Assembly (NCBI RefSeq): GCF_010389155.1
Contig: NC_057769.1
Span: 14,384,735-14,448,734, forward strand
Direction of reading: 5' to 3'
Source of the DNA: Erigeron canadensis
Lineage: Eukaryota; Streptophyta; Magnoliopsida; Asterales; Asteraceae
DNA length: 64,000 bases
Below are positions 1 through 12,735 of the stretch, in pieces. Made by a program: the position numbers and the translations under genes. The notes under the pieces were generated by a model. That model was not told the origin of the DNA, searched no databases, and saw only the letters and a list, made by a program, of their open reading frames with translations. Within the stretch, counting starts at the first letter, position 1; each line of letters opens with the position of its first letter.

Positions 1-261
1 CAACATAGATTTGATTATCGTTTATGTTTTTAGGAACTTGTGTGTAATCATTTAAATAAGAACTTGTGTTGATATTTAATGATTACGTTTGAACTTCGAT
101 ATTATATCTGTTTATGTTTTGTATTGTGTTTGTGTGTTATATATTGTTTTGCAGGTACAAGAACATAGAATCAAGGTTTATAAGTGTCGTAGAACACTTA
201 AACGATAATTGGATATTATGTACAAGCCAAACGAAGTCAAACAAAGAGTCAAAGGCACGTC

Positions 262-318
262 CCTCGTGCTGACGTCATCAGCATGAAGGATTACCCTCGT
301 GCTGACGTCAGCACGAGG
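262..318 (+). promoter_or_regulatory. Paired TGACGTCA palindromes in the Cop1 LTR
   Basis: Two adjacent palindromes start CCTCGTGCTGA. The second (295-318) is a perfect 24-bp inverted repeat with 11-bp arms around a central CG. The first (262-289) has decayed right-arm bases. Both contain TGACGTCA, the classic bZIP (TGA/CRE-type) palindrome, at 270-277 and 303-310. They lie about 75 bp upstream of the TATA box, where an enhancer would act. The 3' LTR copy at 14531-14554 has one C-to-T change at a CpG. Confidence 0.75.
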
Positions 319-392
319 TGAATTGACTAATTGTTAATTCGGGCTTAATTACGTGATTAAGGCCGAAGTCCACACAACCCAATATTAACTAG

Positions 393-400
393 TATAAATA
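393..400 (+). promoter_or_regulatory. TATA box of the Cop1 LTR
   Basis: TATAAATA in the middle of the LTR, repeated in the 3' LTR at about 14629-14636. Transcription would start some 30 bp downstream, defining U3/R. Confidence 0.6.
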
Positions 401-658
401 CAAGACCTAATCTACGGAATTGGTTAATCGTTTTTCGAATCCTTGTTAATTATTCACGAATTTATGAGCTAAGGTTAATTGTTCCTTCGTGTGTTCTTCT
501 ACACAAACCACAAGCCTTGTGCATCTCCTTGGGTTGATTAATTACTTATTAATTAACAAAAGGCAATAGCAATCTAGTTATCTCAAGAGGATTTCGCACT
601 CTTGACATAACGAATCGCGTCTTATTACGATCCACGCAACAATAGGGCACCTTACAAG

Positions 659-670
659 TGGTATCAGAGC
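659..670 (+). other. Cop1 primer binding site (initiator Met tRNA)
   Basis: TGGTATCAGAGC begins two bases after the LTR end. This is the usual copia PBS complementary to the 3' end of initiator tRNA-Met. Confidence 0.9.
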
Positions 671-949
671 CCTAAGGTTGATTACCAGAAGGTTTAAGAT
701 CGTTTGATTAGCTATTGATTGCAATTTTCGTTCGAAGTTCGTGTTAATTTGAAAATTCGTGCTCTTCTTCGTGTTACTTCGTGCATACGTCAGCACGAAG
801 TGAACTTTGTATTCGTGTTCACGTCATCAGTTAACTTCATTTTAACTTTGTGCCACGTCAGCGCGAACCACTCTTCGTGACTTAGGTCGTGACTAGTGTT
901 TCGTATACTTCGTACTTCGTGCGACGTGTACTTCGTGGAAGTCATATAG

Positions 950-1076
950 CTTCGTGCCACGTGACTTCGTACTTCGTGCCATGTGACTTCGTACTTCGTG
1001 CCACGTGACTTCGTACTTCGTGCCACGTGACTTTGTACGTCGTGCCACGTGACTTTGTACTTTGTGCCACACAACT
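950..1076 (+). repeat. 22-bp tandem repeat carrying G-boxes in the Cop1 leader
   Basis: Five full units and one partial unit with an exact 22-bp period (starts 950, 972, 994, 1016, 1038, 1060). Units 1, 3, 4 and 5 contain CACGTG (958, 1002, 1024, 1046), the plant G-box/ABRE core; unit 2 has CATGTG. Related degenerate copies and ACGTCA half-sites extend back to about 783. The array lies between PBS and the gag start, so in the transcribed leader. Confidence 0.85.
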
Positions 1077-1115
1077 AAGTAGTATTTCGTTTTACTTGAA
1101 TTCAAAATATTCGAA

Positions 1116-4006
1116 ATGACGACTTTACCAGCTGCCGCAAACTCACCCAATGCCCTACTTATCAGCCAGATGATCATGCACGATCATGAGGTTGGTCGGG
1201 GTAATACACCTCCAAAGCTTATCCCTATGGAAAATTATTGGATGTGGAAGACACGTTTTGAAGACTCAAGGTTTTGATTGGAAATGTGGCTTGTGATAAC
1301 TCAAGGTTTTGATTGGCCTTCATATGAGAAGAACGGAGTGATCGGTAGGTACACTTATGCTGATATGCCTATTGAATAACGTAAAAGATACGCTGTTGAG
1401 GGAAAGGCATTGTCCACTCTTACTATGGCCTTACCTCAAGATAATGTACATTTGTTTAAAAAGTATACTACTTCAAAGGATTTATGGGATGCTCTTGAAA
1501 GATATTGTGAGGGCGATGTAACTTTGAAGAAGAATCGTATCAAGCTTCTGAAGCGCCAGTATGAAGCCTTTAATGGACTGAAAGGAGAATCTCTTGACGA
1601 GATTATTATTCGATTCAGTCATTTGACCACTGAGTTGTCGTATTTTAAAGTTGTTTATCCTCAAACTGAGCTAGTTGATAAGTTTTTGGATTCACTGCCT
1701 AAGACATGGACTGATTATGTTCATCAACTTCAAGATGATCAAGAATACAGTACATGGGACTTTGAAAAGGTAGTCTCCAAGCTGAAGAACAGAGACATGA
1801 AGAGAAGGATTAAAGATACTCAGATTTTACACAAGATCCATCTTTATATCATGCTAAGTTTGTTCATTTAGCAAGTTCCAGCTCAGGAAACAATGCATTT
1901 CTAAGTGGTGCAGAAGCTACACCAATAGTAGATGTTGAAGGTATTGCTGGATATGTTGCTTATGACAATACACATACGAATGTCAAGAGAAATGTACAAT
2001 CTTTTCATTCTATGCCAATGAGTATGAGTTCTGCAGAAGGAAAAATGAGTGTTTACTCAGCCTTTTGTAATGCTTATGAAGCATTTATCGGAGGAAAGAT
2101 CACTGATCCTGCAGTAATTGATGAGGATTACAATCAGATAGATCCTGATGATTTGGAAGAAATGGATCTACAATGGCAGCTAGCTATGCTCACTATTAAG
2201 GTCAGAAGATTCACTCAGAGAACTGGGAGACCTATAGGTAATGGCACTAAAGGCTTTGACAAATCCAAGGTGAAATGTTATAACTGCGATGGATTTGGTC
2301 ACTTTGCAAGAGAGTGTCAACGACCTAAGAGGATTGATAATACCGTTGCTGGTCGTCAAAATTACAATCAAGGCGGTATTACTCCGAGTAATCATAAGAC
2401 ACAAGCAATGATTACATATCCTGCTACTCCACAACAGCCAGTTTCGTCACCATTTTCGGAGTCAAAGGCTGTTGTTGTTCAAAATCCAGATGGTACTTAT
2501 CAATGGGATACACAATCTGATGATACCTTGAATCATGCCTACATGGTAGAATTATATGATGAGGTAGCTGCAACGATTGATTATTCTGTGTACTCAAGTG
2601 AAGAAAGTGCATCTGAGATAGTTCAGAAGAATATATGTAATGTTTCTGAGACCGTAAGATTTGAGAGTGAACAAATGACAGCAGTAAAAGCATCTGAAGA
2701 AAAGGAAGAGTCATCAAGTCATGTTGATGACATTTCCATGAAGAGCATTGAAGAACAGATGAAGAACTTCGTGATACCTGAAGGTATGACAACTGAAGAC
2801 TTTGTTGCATACATGGCAGATTGCAAAGCTGCAGATCAGAAGGTATCTTGTTCTTTATCTTCTATAATTGACGTGTGTAAAATGGTGTCAGATTTAAAAT
2901 TAGAAATATTGAAACTAAAAGAAAATTTAACTAGTTTAACTGCTGAAAATGTTATTCTTAAGAAGGAAAGTAACGTGTCTAAAGATTCTGATTTATTTCT
3001 ACAAAGAGATCACCAACAAACTGAATTAAGTTTTAATCCAGATGAAGTAGTATACTACACATTGAAAGACTGTGATACAGTTTTCTATGATAAGGAGGTA
3101 TCTATAAATAGGATTGAACCTAAATCAAGAATTGATAAAGTTTGGTGTGTGGAAAATAAAGAAGAATGGTTAGCTGAACAAATTCCATATAAGGATAGAC
3201 ATTATGCTCCTTTTAAACCAGTAAAAACTATGGAAGAAGCAATACAGACGCTTGATACCATAAATGAAATGAAGGAGTATGGTATACCAATCCCTGAAAT
3301 AGAGAATGGTCAATCTAGAAAACAACAAGTAAAGAAGTGCTATACTTGTCGTGAGAAAGGCCATATAGCTATTCAATGTCCAAATAGGAAGGTCAAGAAT
3401 CCTAAGAATGACAGTCAAGTCAAGTCAAAGGATGTTAATGATATTCCTAATGGGAAGGGTAAACTAGTTGAACAAGTAGCTTCACCAAAATTTATGAGTG
3501 CATATAAAAGGGATTATTATGAGGAGTATGCAAAAAGACATCCTGATAATAAAAATACACAGAATTATGTTAAGTTACTTAGAAATGTGTCAAATGGAGA
3601 GTCTACTGTTGCAGATCAAAGGATTAATGTCAATAGATCTAAGACTCCGAAACGACAAGGACCTTCACAGAATACTACTTCTAGTAGTGTAAGTTCGAGT
3701 CGTTCTCATACACCTCAAAGGAGTAATTCACCTAGGAAGATGACTCAACAAAATCAATCTCCTCCTGTTAGAATTAATAGTTCGTCTAAATTCTATGATC
3801 GATTAGGGAGTCAACCTAGATTTGGTACTCACTCACCAAGGAATTCACCTCCTAAGACTCGTTTCACTTCACCTAAGAAACAGTCTGTGACACCATCTTC
3901 ATCCAAGGCTCCATTACAGAGCGATGGATATTGGACCGAATTGATCATTAGAGATGAATTCGGCAAACCTAAACCTCAAAAGGTTTGGGTTTCCTTCAGA
4001 AACTAA
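1116..4006 (+). pseudogene. gag: Cop1 gag, broken
   Basis: Gag starts at ATG 1116. The first frame runs to about 1820 with a TGA (1275-1277) and a TAA (1377-1379). A 1-base loss near 1820 then moves reading into the frame open to 4006. The first part resembles copia capsid regions (UBN2-like). Two CCHC zinc knuckles (C-X2-C-X4-H-X4-C) are intact at 2276-2317 and 3338-3379, about 350 residues apart; one knuckle is usual. Between them is an acidic and coiled stretch. The last 200 residues are basic and rich in Ser, Pro and Lys. A 17-bp direct repeat at about 1265 and 1299 flanks the first stop. Gag would coat genomic RNA in virus-like particles. Confidence 0.85.
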
Positions 4007-4029
4007 CCATCTTATTATCTGATGTGCAG
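3983..4029 (+). other. Cop1 gag-pol junction with stop and frame change
   Basis: Gag ends at TAA 4004-4006 in one frame and pol continues in another. The 47 bp start with GT after AAG (3982) and end TGTGCAG at 4029. Removing them would keep frame exactly. Cop2 shows the same arrangement at 47497-47521. A spliceosomal intron this short would be unusual in plants, so frameshifting or simple decay remain alternatives. Confidence 0.45.
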
Positions 4030-7000
4030 GGAGAACCAAGGAAGCCTATCAGTCTTTGGTATGTTGACAGTGGATGCTCTCGACACATAACAGGGGACAA
4101 GAATGTTTTGTCGAATTATGAAGATGTAAATGGTTCGTATGTTAGTTTCACTGGTCCCAAGGACGGCAACATCTCGGGCCAAGGTGATGTTGTCAATGAG
4201 AAGATTACACTGGAGAAAGTCAATTATGTGGAACAGTTATCACATAATTTATTAAGTGTTTCTCAGATTTGTGACAAGGGTAACACTGTCCATTTTAATG
4301 AGAAAGAAGCACTTATATTGAAACCAGGATATGTTATTCCTGAAGACCGGATCCTGCTAAAAGCTCCTAGGAAGAGAGACATCTATGGCCTTTTGTTAGG
4401 TGTTGATAATCCAGAGGAGTCTGTTTGCTTATTATTGAAAGCAAACGAATCTGAATCTTTATTATGGCATAGAAGAATGGGACATATCAATTTCCGAAAG
4501 ATGAATGACATTGTCAAACATGGTTTGGTTGACGGCGTTCCCATGAAGCGGTTTGGAATGGAAGACAAATGTGTACCTTGTCTAAAAGGTAAACAGCAAA
4601 AGTCTGCACATAAACCGAAACAAGAAAATTCTATTGCCAATCCTTTCGAGTTACTTCACATGGATTTATTTGATCCGGTGAATGTAAGAAGTATCGGTGG
4701 GATGTACTACTGTTTGGTGGTTACTGATGATTACTCGAGATTCTCATGGGTATTCTTTCTTAAATCGAAAGATGAAACTCCACAGATTTTGATAAATTTC
4801 TTTGTCGAAACTGAAAACATTTATGGAGTTCGTGTTAAGAGAATCAGGAGTGACAACAGAACTGAATTCAAGAATAATGTGATGTATGTCTTTTGTTTGT
4901 CATAGGGAATCCAACATCAATACAGTTCTCTGTATGAACCACAACAAAATGGAGTTGCTGAAAGGAAGAATAGGACTCTAATCGAGACAGCCAGAACTAT
5001 GCTTGTAGATTCAGGGCTTCCTACTATGTTTTGGGCGGAGGCGGTGAATACAACTTGTCATATTTTAAATAGGGTTACTGTAGTTAAGTGTCATAATAAG
5101 ACATGTTTTGAGCTTCTACATAAGAAGAAACCAAATTTACATAATGTTGAACCATTTGGTGTACCGTGTACTTTCTTGAAGTATCTACCTCAGTCAAAGT
5201 TTGATTCAAAGGTTGAAGAGGGATTTCTCATGGGTTATAAACCGGGAACATCAATTCGACGGGTTTACAACAAACAGACCGGCAAAGTTGATTTGGGAAT
5301 AAATGTCAAGATTGTCAGTCATAAGCCCGCTATACATTCTGGAAGTGGCGAAAACTTCGATTACGATAGTGTGTTTAGTTCACTACATGGTCCTGATTCT
5401 TATTCAGATCCTGAGACAGTTGATGATGTGATTATTTTAAGAGATCACATGGATAATATTCCTATATCTCCGCCTACTCGAAATGTCGATACCACTCCAA
5501 CCAACGTTCAGTCTACTACTGATGTTGATGAAAGTGGTAAGGACAAGAATAAGACACCATATTCAGATAATAGTGAACCCGCGAACACTACACCACCTAC
5601 TCCATCGAAGGTTACACTGCCTGATGATGATCCTATTTCTGAAGAATCGGAAGATGATTTTAGCTCTCCTGAGTTTCAGATTAGAACAAATTTAGGAGAA
5701 AGTCTAAATGTTGATTCGGTTCCTCAATATCGAATTAATAAGGATCATCCGGTTGAAAATATTCTTGGAAATGCTATGACACTAGATTGATAACTGAGTG
5801 TTTATATTCAGGTTTCATTTCACAAGTAGAACCTAAGAATATTAAGGCAGCACTTCAAGATCTATGTTGGGTTGAAGCTATGCAAGAAGAATTAGCTCAA
5901 TTTGAAAAACTTGGAGTTTGGGAGTTAGTAGATGTGCCTAGAGGTAAAGAACCGATTGGAACTCGTTGGGTATATAAATGCAAACGAGATGACAAAGGGA
6001 TCGTTACTAGAAATAAGGCACGTTTGGTTGTTCAGGGGTTTGCACAACGAGAAGGATATGACTATAACGAAACTTTTGCACCAGTTGCTAGGATTGAAGC
6101 TATAAGGTTATTTCTAGCCTATGCCAGTTTCAAAGGTATAAAGGTGTATCAGTTAGACGTTAAGAGTACCTTCCTATACGGTGAAGTTAAAGAAGAAGTA
6201 TATGTTCACCAACCATCGGGGTTTGAAGATCCGAACTATCCAAGAAGAGCATATCGATTGGATAAGGCTCTTTATGGATTGCATCAAGCACCCAGAGTGT
6301 GGTATGAAAAGTTGTCGACACATTTGTTGACAAATGGATTTACAAGAGGATCGATAGACAGCACATTGTTTATCAAGTGGAAGAAGCGAGATTATCTGAT
6401 AGTACAAGTTTACGTGGATGATATCATTTTTGGTTCATCTAATATAAAGATGTGCAAAGAGTTTGAAATGAGCATGAAAAATGTATTTGAAATGAGTGCT
6501 ATGGGGGAATTGCAATTTTTCCTCGGACTACAAGTAGATCAAAGGAAAGATGGATTCTTTATTCATTAGTCTAAGTATGTCGATGACATCTTGGAAAGGT
6601 TTCAAATGCTAGAGTCCAAGACATATGGTACTCCTATTCAGCAAAATCATGGTTTAGGGGTTCTTGATCCGAAAGATGAACTTGTGGATGCAACTTATTA
6701 TCGTGCTATTATTGGCTCATTGATGTATCTGACTGCTTCGCGTCCAGATATTATGTTCGCTGTTTGTATTTGCACTAGATTTCAAGCTAGTCCGAAAGAG
6801 TCACATTTGACTGCAGCAAAACGTATTCTACGTTATCTTAAGGGAAACCAAGGGCTTGGTCTATGGTATCCAATGGGAGGAACGTTTGATTTTGTTGCAT
6901 ATACTGATTCGGATTTTGGCGGTTGTAACAATGACAGAAAGTCTACGACTGGAGGTTGTCAGTTGTTAGGAGGAAGATTAGTATCGTGGCAATGCAAGAA

Positions 7001-7364
7001 GCAGACATGTGTTGCTCAGTCTTCATGTGAGGCAGAGTATATGGCTGCTGGTAGCTGTTGTTCCCAGGTATTGTGGATTCAGCAACAACTTCGTGACTAC
7101 GGTATGGATTTTCTTGATACTCCTATTAGAATTGACAATAAGTCAGCTATAGACATTACAAATAACCCTGTCATGCATAAGGTCACCAAGCATATTGATA
7201 TTCGACATCATTTCTTGCGTGATTGTGCCCAAAAGAAATTAATTCATTTGGAAAAGGTTATAACCGATGATAATTTAGCCGATTTGTATACCAAAGCATT
7301 TGATAAGACTCGATTTGAGAAGTTAATTCTTCTCAATGGGATGAAGAATGCTGATTCTTATTAA
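4030..7364 (+). pseudogene. pol: Cop1 pol: protease, integrase, reverse transcriptase, RNase H; broken
   Basis: Domains in copia order. The aspartic protease has DSGCSRH near 4060-4090. The GAG-pre-integrase zinc region has WHRRMGH near 4465. The integrase core runs from HMDL (about 4657) through the RSDN region (about 4850), where the usual Gly before TEF is Arg. RT has YVDD at 6411-6422. RNase H has TDSDFGG near 6905, and the frame ends at TAA 7362. Breaks: TAG 4903-4905, a 1-base loss near 5785, and TAG 6567-6569. Both TAGs sit where Gln or Lys is expected. The remaining sequence is well preserved, so decay is fairly recent. Confidence 0.9.
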
Positions 7365-9397
7365 ATCTCTCAAAGAACTAATTTTGTAAGTTTGTGTCTG
7401 TAAATAGCTAGAGTCATAAAAATACAAAAAGAGTTCTTAGTGTCATGAAAATCATAAAAATGTGAAAAATGAGAAAATGACAAAAATATGGGGGAGATTT
7501 AAGTTAATGCTGTCAGATGATTAGAAGTGAGGATACTTAGCTTTTAAGTCTGCTTAATCGTAATATAACTGCTTAGTTCAATGATTACAATTTGGGATAT
7601 ATTGGTAGACACAAAGTAGCAAGGTTTCCTTAATCTGAACTTAAATTATAAAATGTTCTTGTGGGAAACATATTCAGATATATGGCTGAGAATGCTTGCT
7701 TTTCAGTAATGAATTGATCTAGTCCTTAAATTTTGTGAAAGATCTAGCATTACTATAAGATTTGTTCAATGTATAGGCAAAAACCTCTACCAATCATGAG
7801 CATAAAAGTTAAATGTGATATTGTTTATGCAAATGAAATGAATGAAAATTAAAGGGCTAATGTGGTCTTTGAGATTCGGACAAGTATGTCCTCGGGGTGT
7901 CTTTGTATACCTAGCCTACCTAAAGCTTCCAACTTGGGATAGGTTGTCAGAAAGTTCGCTACATGGGTCTCATAGAAAATCACGGGTTCCTTATAAATAA
8001 TGAAATGCAAAAGAAAATAAGTTAAATCACAAAATAATTAATTCTGTTATCTAAAAAGTGTCTCATGATTTGTTTAAGGATGTTTTTTGAATCTATATTG
8101 AATATTTGTTATCTTAGTGCTTGTATCGATTACGGAAGTATATATGAATGTGGGTCACATAAGTTCGCAAACTATTCAATGGCATATTAGGCTACTCGGG
8201 TTACATGGTGACTGTCCTTGGCCAGGGTATGTCGAAAGTGTCATAATTCAAAGGAAACTGGAATTACCGAGTGTTTAAGAGGACAAATATACCGGTAATC
8301 GTGGTTGAATCACTGTTCATAATAATAAGAGAATTATTTCTCACTTGCAGACTTATGTAAATGCTAATCTGATCTAATCTGCAGAAACTTAAGATTTCTT
8401 GTAAATAAATAAAGTAGCTTAGTTTATTTTTATTTTTCTTTTTATTTTTCTTTTTATTTTTATTTTGTTTCTTTTTATTTTGTTTCTTTTTATTTTTATT
8501 TTTTGTAATAAGTGTCAGTTTGTGTGTCAAACTAGTTTTTATTGCACGAGAGATTTGATAAGCATCTTATGATTCTGTAGAAAGTTATATGATTCTTAGT
8601 GAATTATATGAGTCTTGTTGCTTATGGTAAGTATGTTTAAAGGATGGATTTTCTAATTAATACATAAGTTGTTTAAATTAGAAAATGAAATGATTTTGAA
8701 AATTGAAAAGTCAAAATATTTTTGGATATGTTTCAAGTAAATTTTTGAAATTTCAATTGTTTTTGGTTGATAAATATGTTTGACAAAGATTGGACTTGCC
8801 TTAGATCTTGTAATGATCGCTAGGTTAAGATTTTGGTTGTTTTGCATATTTATGATATTTTTATTGTTTTTGATGCATTGATGAAGTTTGTGAAGTGTGC
8901 AGATTACAGATATCAAATTTCATTTGAATACCATGTTGAAACAAGTCAGATTGGATATATCATGATTAATCTACATGCGGAATGCATCATTGCCTATTTA
9001 TTAGCCTAAGACTTAGTGTGATAGGTTATAGTTTTATTATCAAGATCACAACCTAAGATGTAATGTGATAGGTTGTTGATATAATATTTTTGATGTATTG
9101 TAATGCATTATACATTAAAATGCTTTGCATTGTTGAGTTAAACATCAATGAAGAAATGATAGATTTTATGTCAAGATAATAATGTAAGATTTATTTGATA
9201 CATTATTGTGATGACAAGTTAGTACGGATGATTTTTGATTGCATATTCGAGTAGATATAGGTTTTTAGTAACGAGTATCTACAAATATATGTTTTTGGAA
9301 CTTCTGGAATTTTTCCTTGTTTAAATTTCTGGAAAATTCGCGAAATTTGGCTAAGGAATGAAATTTATGTGGATTAAAATCTGAAAATTCGAAATCA
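7365..9397 (+). other. Cop1 region between pol and the extra ORF, no gene seen
   Basis: AT-rich, no credible ORF. At 7486-7497 there is a PPT-like tract (ATGGGGGAGA) just after pol, far from the real PPT at about 14197; repeated PPTs are a known SIRE trait. At 8425-8510 is a T-rich low-complexity stretch of TTTTTATTTTTC-type units. Confidence 0.6.
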
Positions 9398-10203
9398 CCT
9401 CGCGCTGACGTTAGCATGCCTCGCGCTGACGTCATCACAAAGCCCACGAACTGCGTGTTCGGCCCGGCCCATGTGGATTCGAATATATATATGGGTTATT
9501 ACTATTCATTAATTACCATTAATTGAAAATTAACCCTACGTAAATCACACGAACTTCGTCTCCTTCATGCTACTATTCATTCGCTCCTTAGTTCGATCAA
9601 TTCTTTCTTTCTTCGTGTTATTCATCCAGATTTGTTGGTATAATTCCAATCTAGGATGATTGATTGATGTTTTGACTATAAGAATTAACGATTACAAGTC
9701 GTTATAATGCCCGATTTTTGATTTTACCTCGCGTGAACAGTAACTCGGACGAACCACGAATTAGATATTTGATTTTTGATGATTTGGACTTAAATTGGAC
9801 TTAAAATTAGATTAATTGATGTTTAAACATGTTAAATCTAACAAAACTTTAAGTAAACAAGTGTTAAATCAAGATTAATTAAAAGAATTTGTGTTTCGGT
9901 CACTATTCACACGAAGAACACGAACCAACTTCGTGTTCATCGAATTAGTTTCGATTTTATTTTCTGGGCATACACGAACCAGAAACAAGTCCACGATGAT
10001 GTTTTTGTTTAATTTTAACATCAAATAGAGATGTTTTTACTTCGTGTTTATGGGTTCATGCTTGGCTCGTGCTGACGTCACGACGAAGGAAATCCTCCTC
10101 GTGATGACGTTATCACGAAGCAGACGAGCCAAAACCCTAAATTTTAGTTTCGTTTATTCTAACTTTTGTTTTTCTTGTCGTTTTTGACTGTTTTTGTGCA
10201 GGT
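9398..10203 (+). promoter_or_regulatory. Candidate internal promoter before the Cop1 extra ORF
   Basis: The TGACGTCA pairs of the LTR recur here twice. At 9398-9437 two copies of CCTCGCGCTGACGT lie side by side. At 10066-10120 there are CTCGTGCTGACGTCA and a near-palindrome centred on GATGACGTTATC. An AT run (TATATATATGGG) at about 9484 could serve as TATA. A pyrimidine-rich tract ending TTTTTGTGCAG lies just before the ATG at 10204, like a 5'-UTR intron acceptor. Together these suggest a separate transcript for the downstream ORF; no transcript data support it. Confidence 0.45.
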
Positions 10204-12735
10204 ATGGCAGGACAAGGTAATAACGCTCGTGTGTTCGTCAAGGAGCACAATGCTGCACTCGATCTCAGCATTACACAGACGGGGTGCACTTCAGAGTTTC
10301 ACGGTGTCCTACAATTTCTTGCACGTTCTCGTGTTCATTTTGCAGTAACAGAGAACCCTCTGTTGGTGATAAGTCTCATTCGGGAGTTTTGGAACTCAGC
10401 CCGTTCAGTGCAGATGGGTGCTCATACATACATTCGCACTATTGTTGGAGGACGTTCATTCTCATTTTCGGCTGGAGACTTACGAACAATTTTACACTTG
10501 GGTGATATCGAGATAGAGCAAGGTCCGACTTAGTTTTCTGAGGAATTCTGCGACGGTGCTCTACGTCGTATGGGGTATACTGGTGCTATTTCTCACCCAT
10601 ACTTAAGGAATCATCTTCGTGGCAAATGGAAGCTTCTTGCTTACTATTTGTTGAGGGCCATTAGTCATCGGAGTACAGGCTACGACCAGATGAATATTCA
10701 GAATGCTTCTCAGATGGTTGCCTTGGTGCTGAACAAGCCATATAGCTTTTCTCAGTACATTTTTGATAATTTGGAGAAGTAGTTGAGGTCATTTGGTACG
10801 GACAAGAAATTCTTTCTGTTTCCAAGATTTGTGATGATCATAATTCGTCACTTTGCAGCTGATTTGCCATTTGACGGTCCTACGTTCAATTTAGGTCGTC
10901 TTACTTATAAGGCATTTGTTGAAAGTTTGAAGCACTTGTCGGGTAGAGATCGTCCGATACATGTTGATAATCCACCATTGTTCGGACATTTGATCAGTCC
11001 TAACTATGTTGCACCCAGACAAGGTTGGGAGGATGAAGAACATGTTGCTGCTGGTGGTGGTGGTGGTGATCAGGCTCAAGATGATCCTCAAGAAGAGCGA
11101 GCTGATCAATTTGAGGGACTCAATGATGTTCCTTTATATGCTGGAGATCTAGAGCATGATTCAGATATGGATGCTCTCATGGAGGATATTGATGATCCTA
11201 CAAATCTTGTACCACCATCTACTGGAGTTTCTACTTCTACCTCTGCTCCAGTTGATGTTGATGTTGGTCCTTCTGAAGTCCCGGTTAATGTTGTTGAGGA
11301 TTCAGAAGATGAAGAAGAGGAAGAAAGACTGTCGAAGCGAAGAAGAAGACATGAAAGATCTTAAGCTGAAGTTGATAGAGAGTTTGATGCTTATAATGAA
11401 GCCATGGAGAGGTCTCATGCACCTACTGTTGGTGATACTCCATTGGTTGCTGCTTTAAGAGCTTCAGTTTCTGATGTTCCTGTTTCAGTGTCTACTACTT
11501 CTGCTGGTGTTGTTATTGGGGAGAGAAAGTCGAGACCAAAGTTTATAATAAGAGAAATTGGTTCTCGCGCACAAGTTGTTACTGAGGCCACAACTGTTAC
11601 GATTCCTACTGCTCCGGAATCTACAGTTCGTCAAGAGCCAGAGCCGACACTTGTTGCTCCTAGGCCTTCGTCTGCTCATATTCAGGCGACAGTTCCTGTT
11701 TCTACAATCATGGGACGTCTGTTGGCTCCTCTGCAAAGAACACAGATGCCTCCCACAGGAACTTTTAGTGCTCGTATGCCTTTATTTGAAGCAACGATGC
11801 CACCTCAGGCCTCTACATCTGATGTTGCTTCTACGTCACGTCCAGTTGCTCCGGTTCAAGTGCAGCTGAGTCGTTTGTTTTCAGAGAAGAAGATGTTGGA
11901 GATGAGGGTCACAGCTTTGGAGAGTCAGCTAAAGCTCCAAGCTGCTAAGCATCAAGAAGAGATGGACGTAATGACAGCTCTTGTTCATTCTCTTGGTTCT
12001 AGACTTGACCAATTCTTGGCTCAAGGGGGAGATAAGAGTGGTTGTAAGGATGATGAGCTAGCAAGGAAGTCAAGAGATGATGATCATGAAGATCAAGATC
12101 CAGCTCAAGGTCCTAATCAAGCACAACCAGATGTTGGTGAGCCAGAGAATAAAAGTCAAGGTCAAGATGCTACTGGTGATGCTATGGATACAGAGGCTGC
12201 AAACATTCAAGGGGAGTCATCAAGACAAAGAGAGTCAGAGATTGCTGGTATAGCTGGTGCTAGTACTTCTAGGACTTAAGATAAAGGCAAAGCTATGATG
12301 ACCGCTCCAGATACAGATCCTGATGATCCTAACAATGATGATGGGGAAGATTCCAATTCAGGTAGCTCCAATTCTAATTCTAATAGAATAGAAAGGGAGA
12401 TTCGAGAAAAGCTAGTGAATGATCCTCATAATCATATAGAAAAAGAAAATCTTAGCAAAGGAAAATCTACTCAGAATAGTGAGTCAACTAAGACTTATTC
12501 TACTACCAATGTCTCTACAGAGTCAGATTTGCACCCATTAATTGTGCATAGACTAGAAAAGGGATTGGGATATGATCCACAAGCTCATATGAGAGCTAGA
12601 GCAGAGATTATGGATTATGATGATTATTATGATCCAGGATCACTTAGGGATCAAATGAAAGAACAGTCAGGGTTAACTCATACATCTTCAGAGTCAGAGT
12701 CAGATTCGGATTCAGATTCGGATTATGAACCTTAG
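10204..12735 (+). pseudogene. Cop1 extra ORF (aORF1), interrupted by four stops
   Basis: One reading frame from ATG 10204 to 12735 is interrupted only by TAG 10531, TAG 10780, TAA 11362 and TAA 12277. Each is consistent with a former Gln codon (C to T). The N-terminal ~250 residues form a folded-looking domain with FHGVLQFLARS, EFWNSA and FLFPRF motifs, which I associate with ORFs common in Asteraceae retroelements. After that come acidic low-complexity tracts, an RRRRH basic patch near 11340, Ser/Thr/Pro-rich linkers and a coiled-coil near 11870-12020. The tail is Ser-Glu-Asp rich. No enzyme or membrane signature is visible, so 'env-like' describes position only. A homologous tail is at 40062-41487. 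Confidence 0.7.

Larger units (their letters stand above)
1..656 (+). repeat. Cop1 5' LTR (first ~28 bp missing)
   Basis: Matches 14237-14893 almost base for base and ends in CTTACA immediately before the primer binding site. It contains a paired palindrome module (262-318), a TATA box (TATAAATA, 393-400) and a T-rich tract ending TTTTGCAG at about 143-152 that looks like a splice acceptor. Confidence 0.93.

Noticed and set aside
950..1076. Regular short repeats resembling a CRISPR array
   Set aside because: Units are directly adjacent without unique spacers, in a plant retroelement leader.
10531..12279. Programmed stop-codon readthrough in aORF1
   Set aside because: Four stops in one ORF, plus stops and frameshifts in gag and pol, fit simple decay better.
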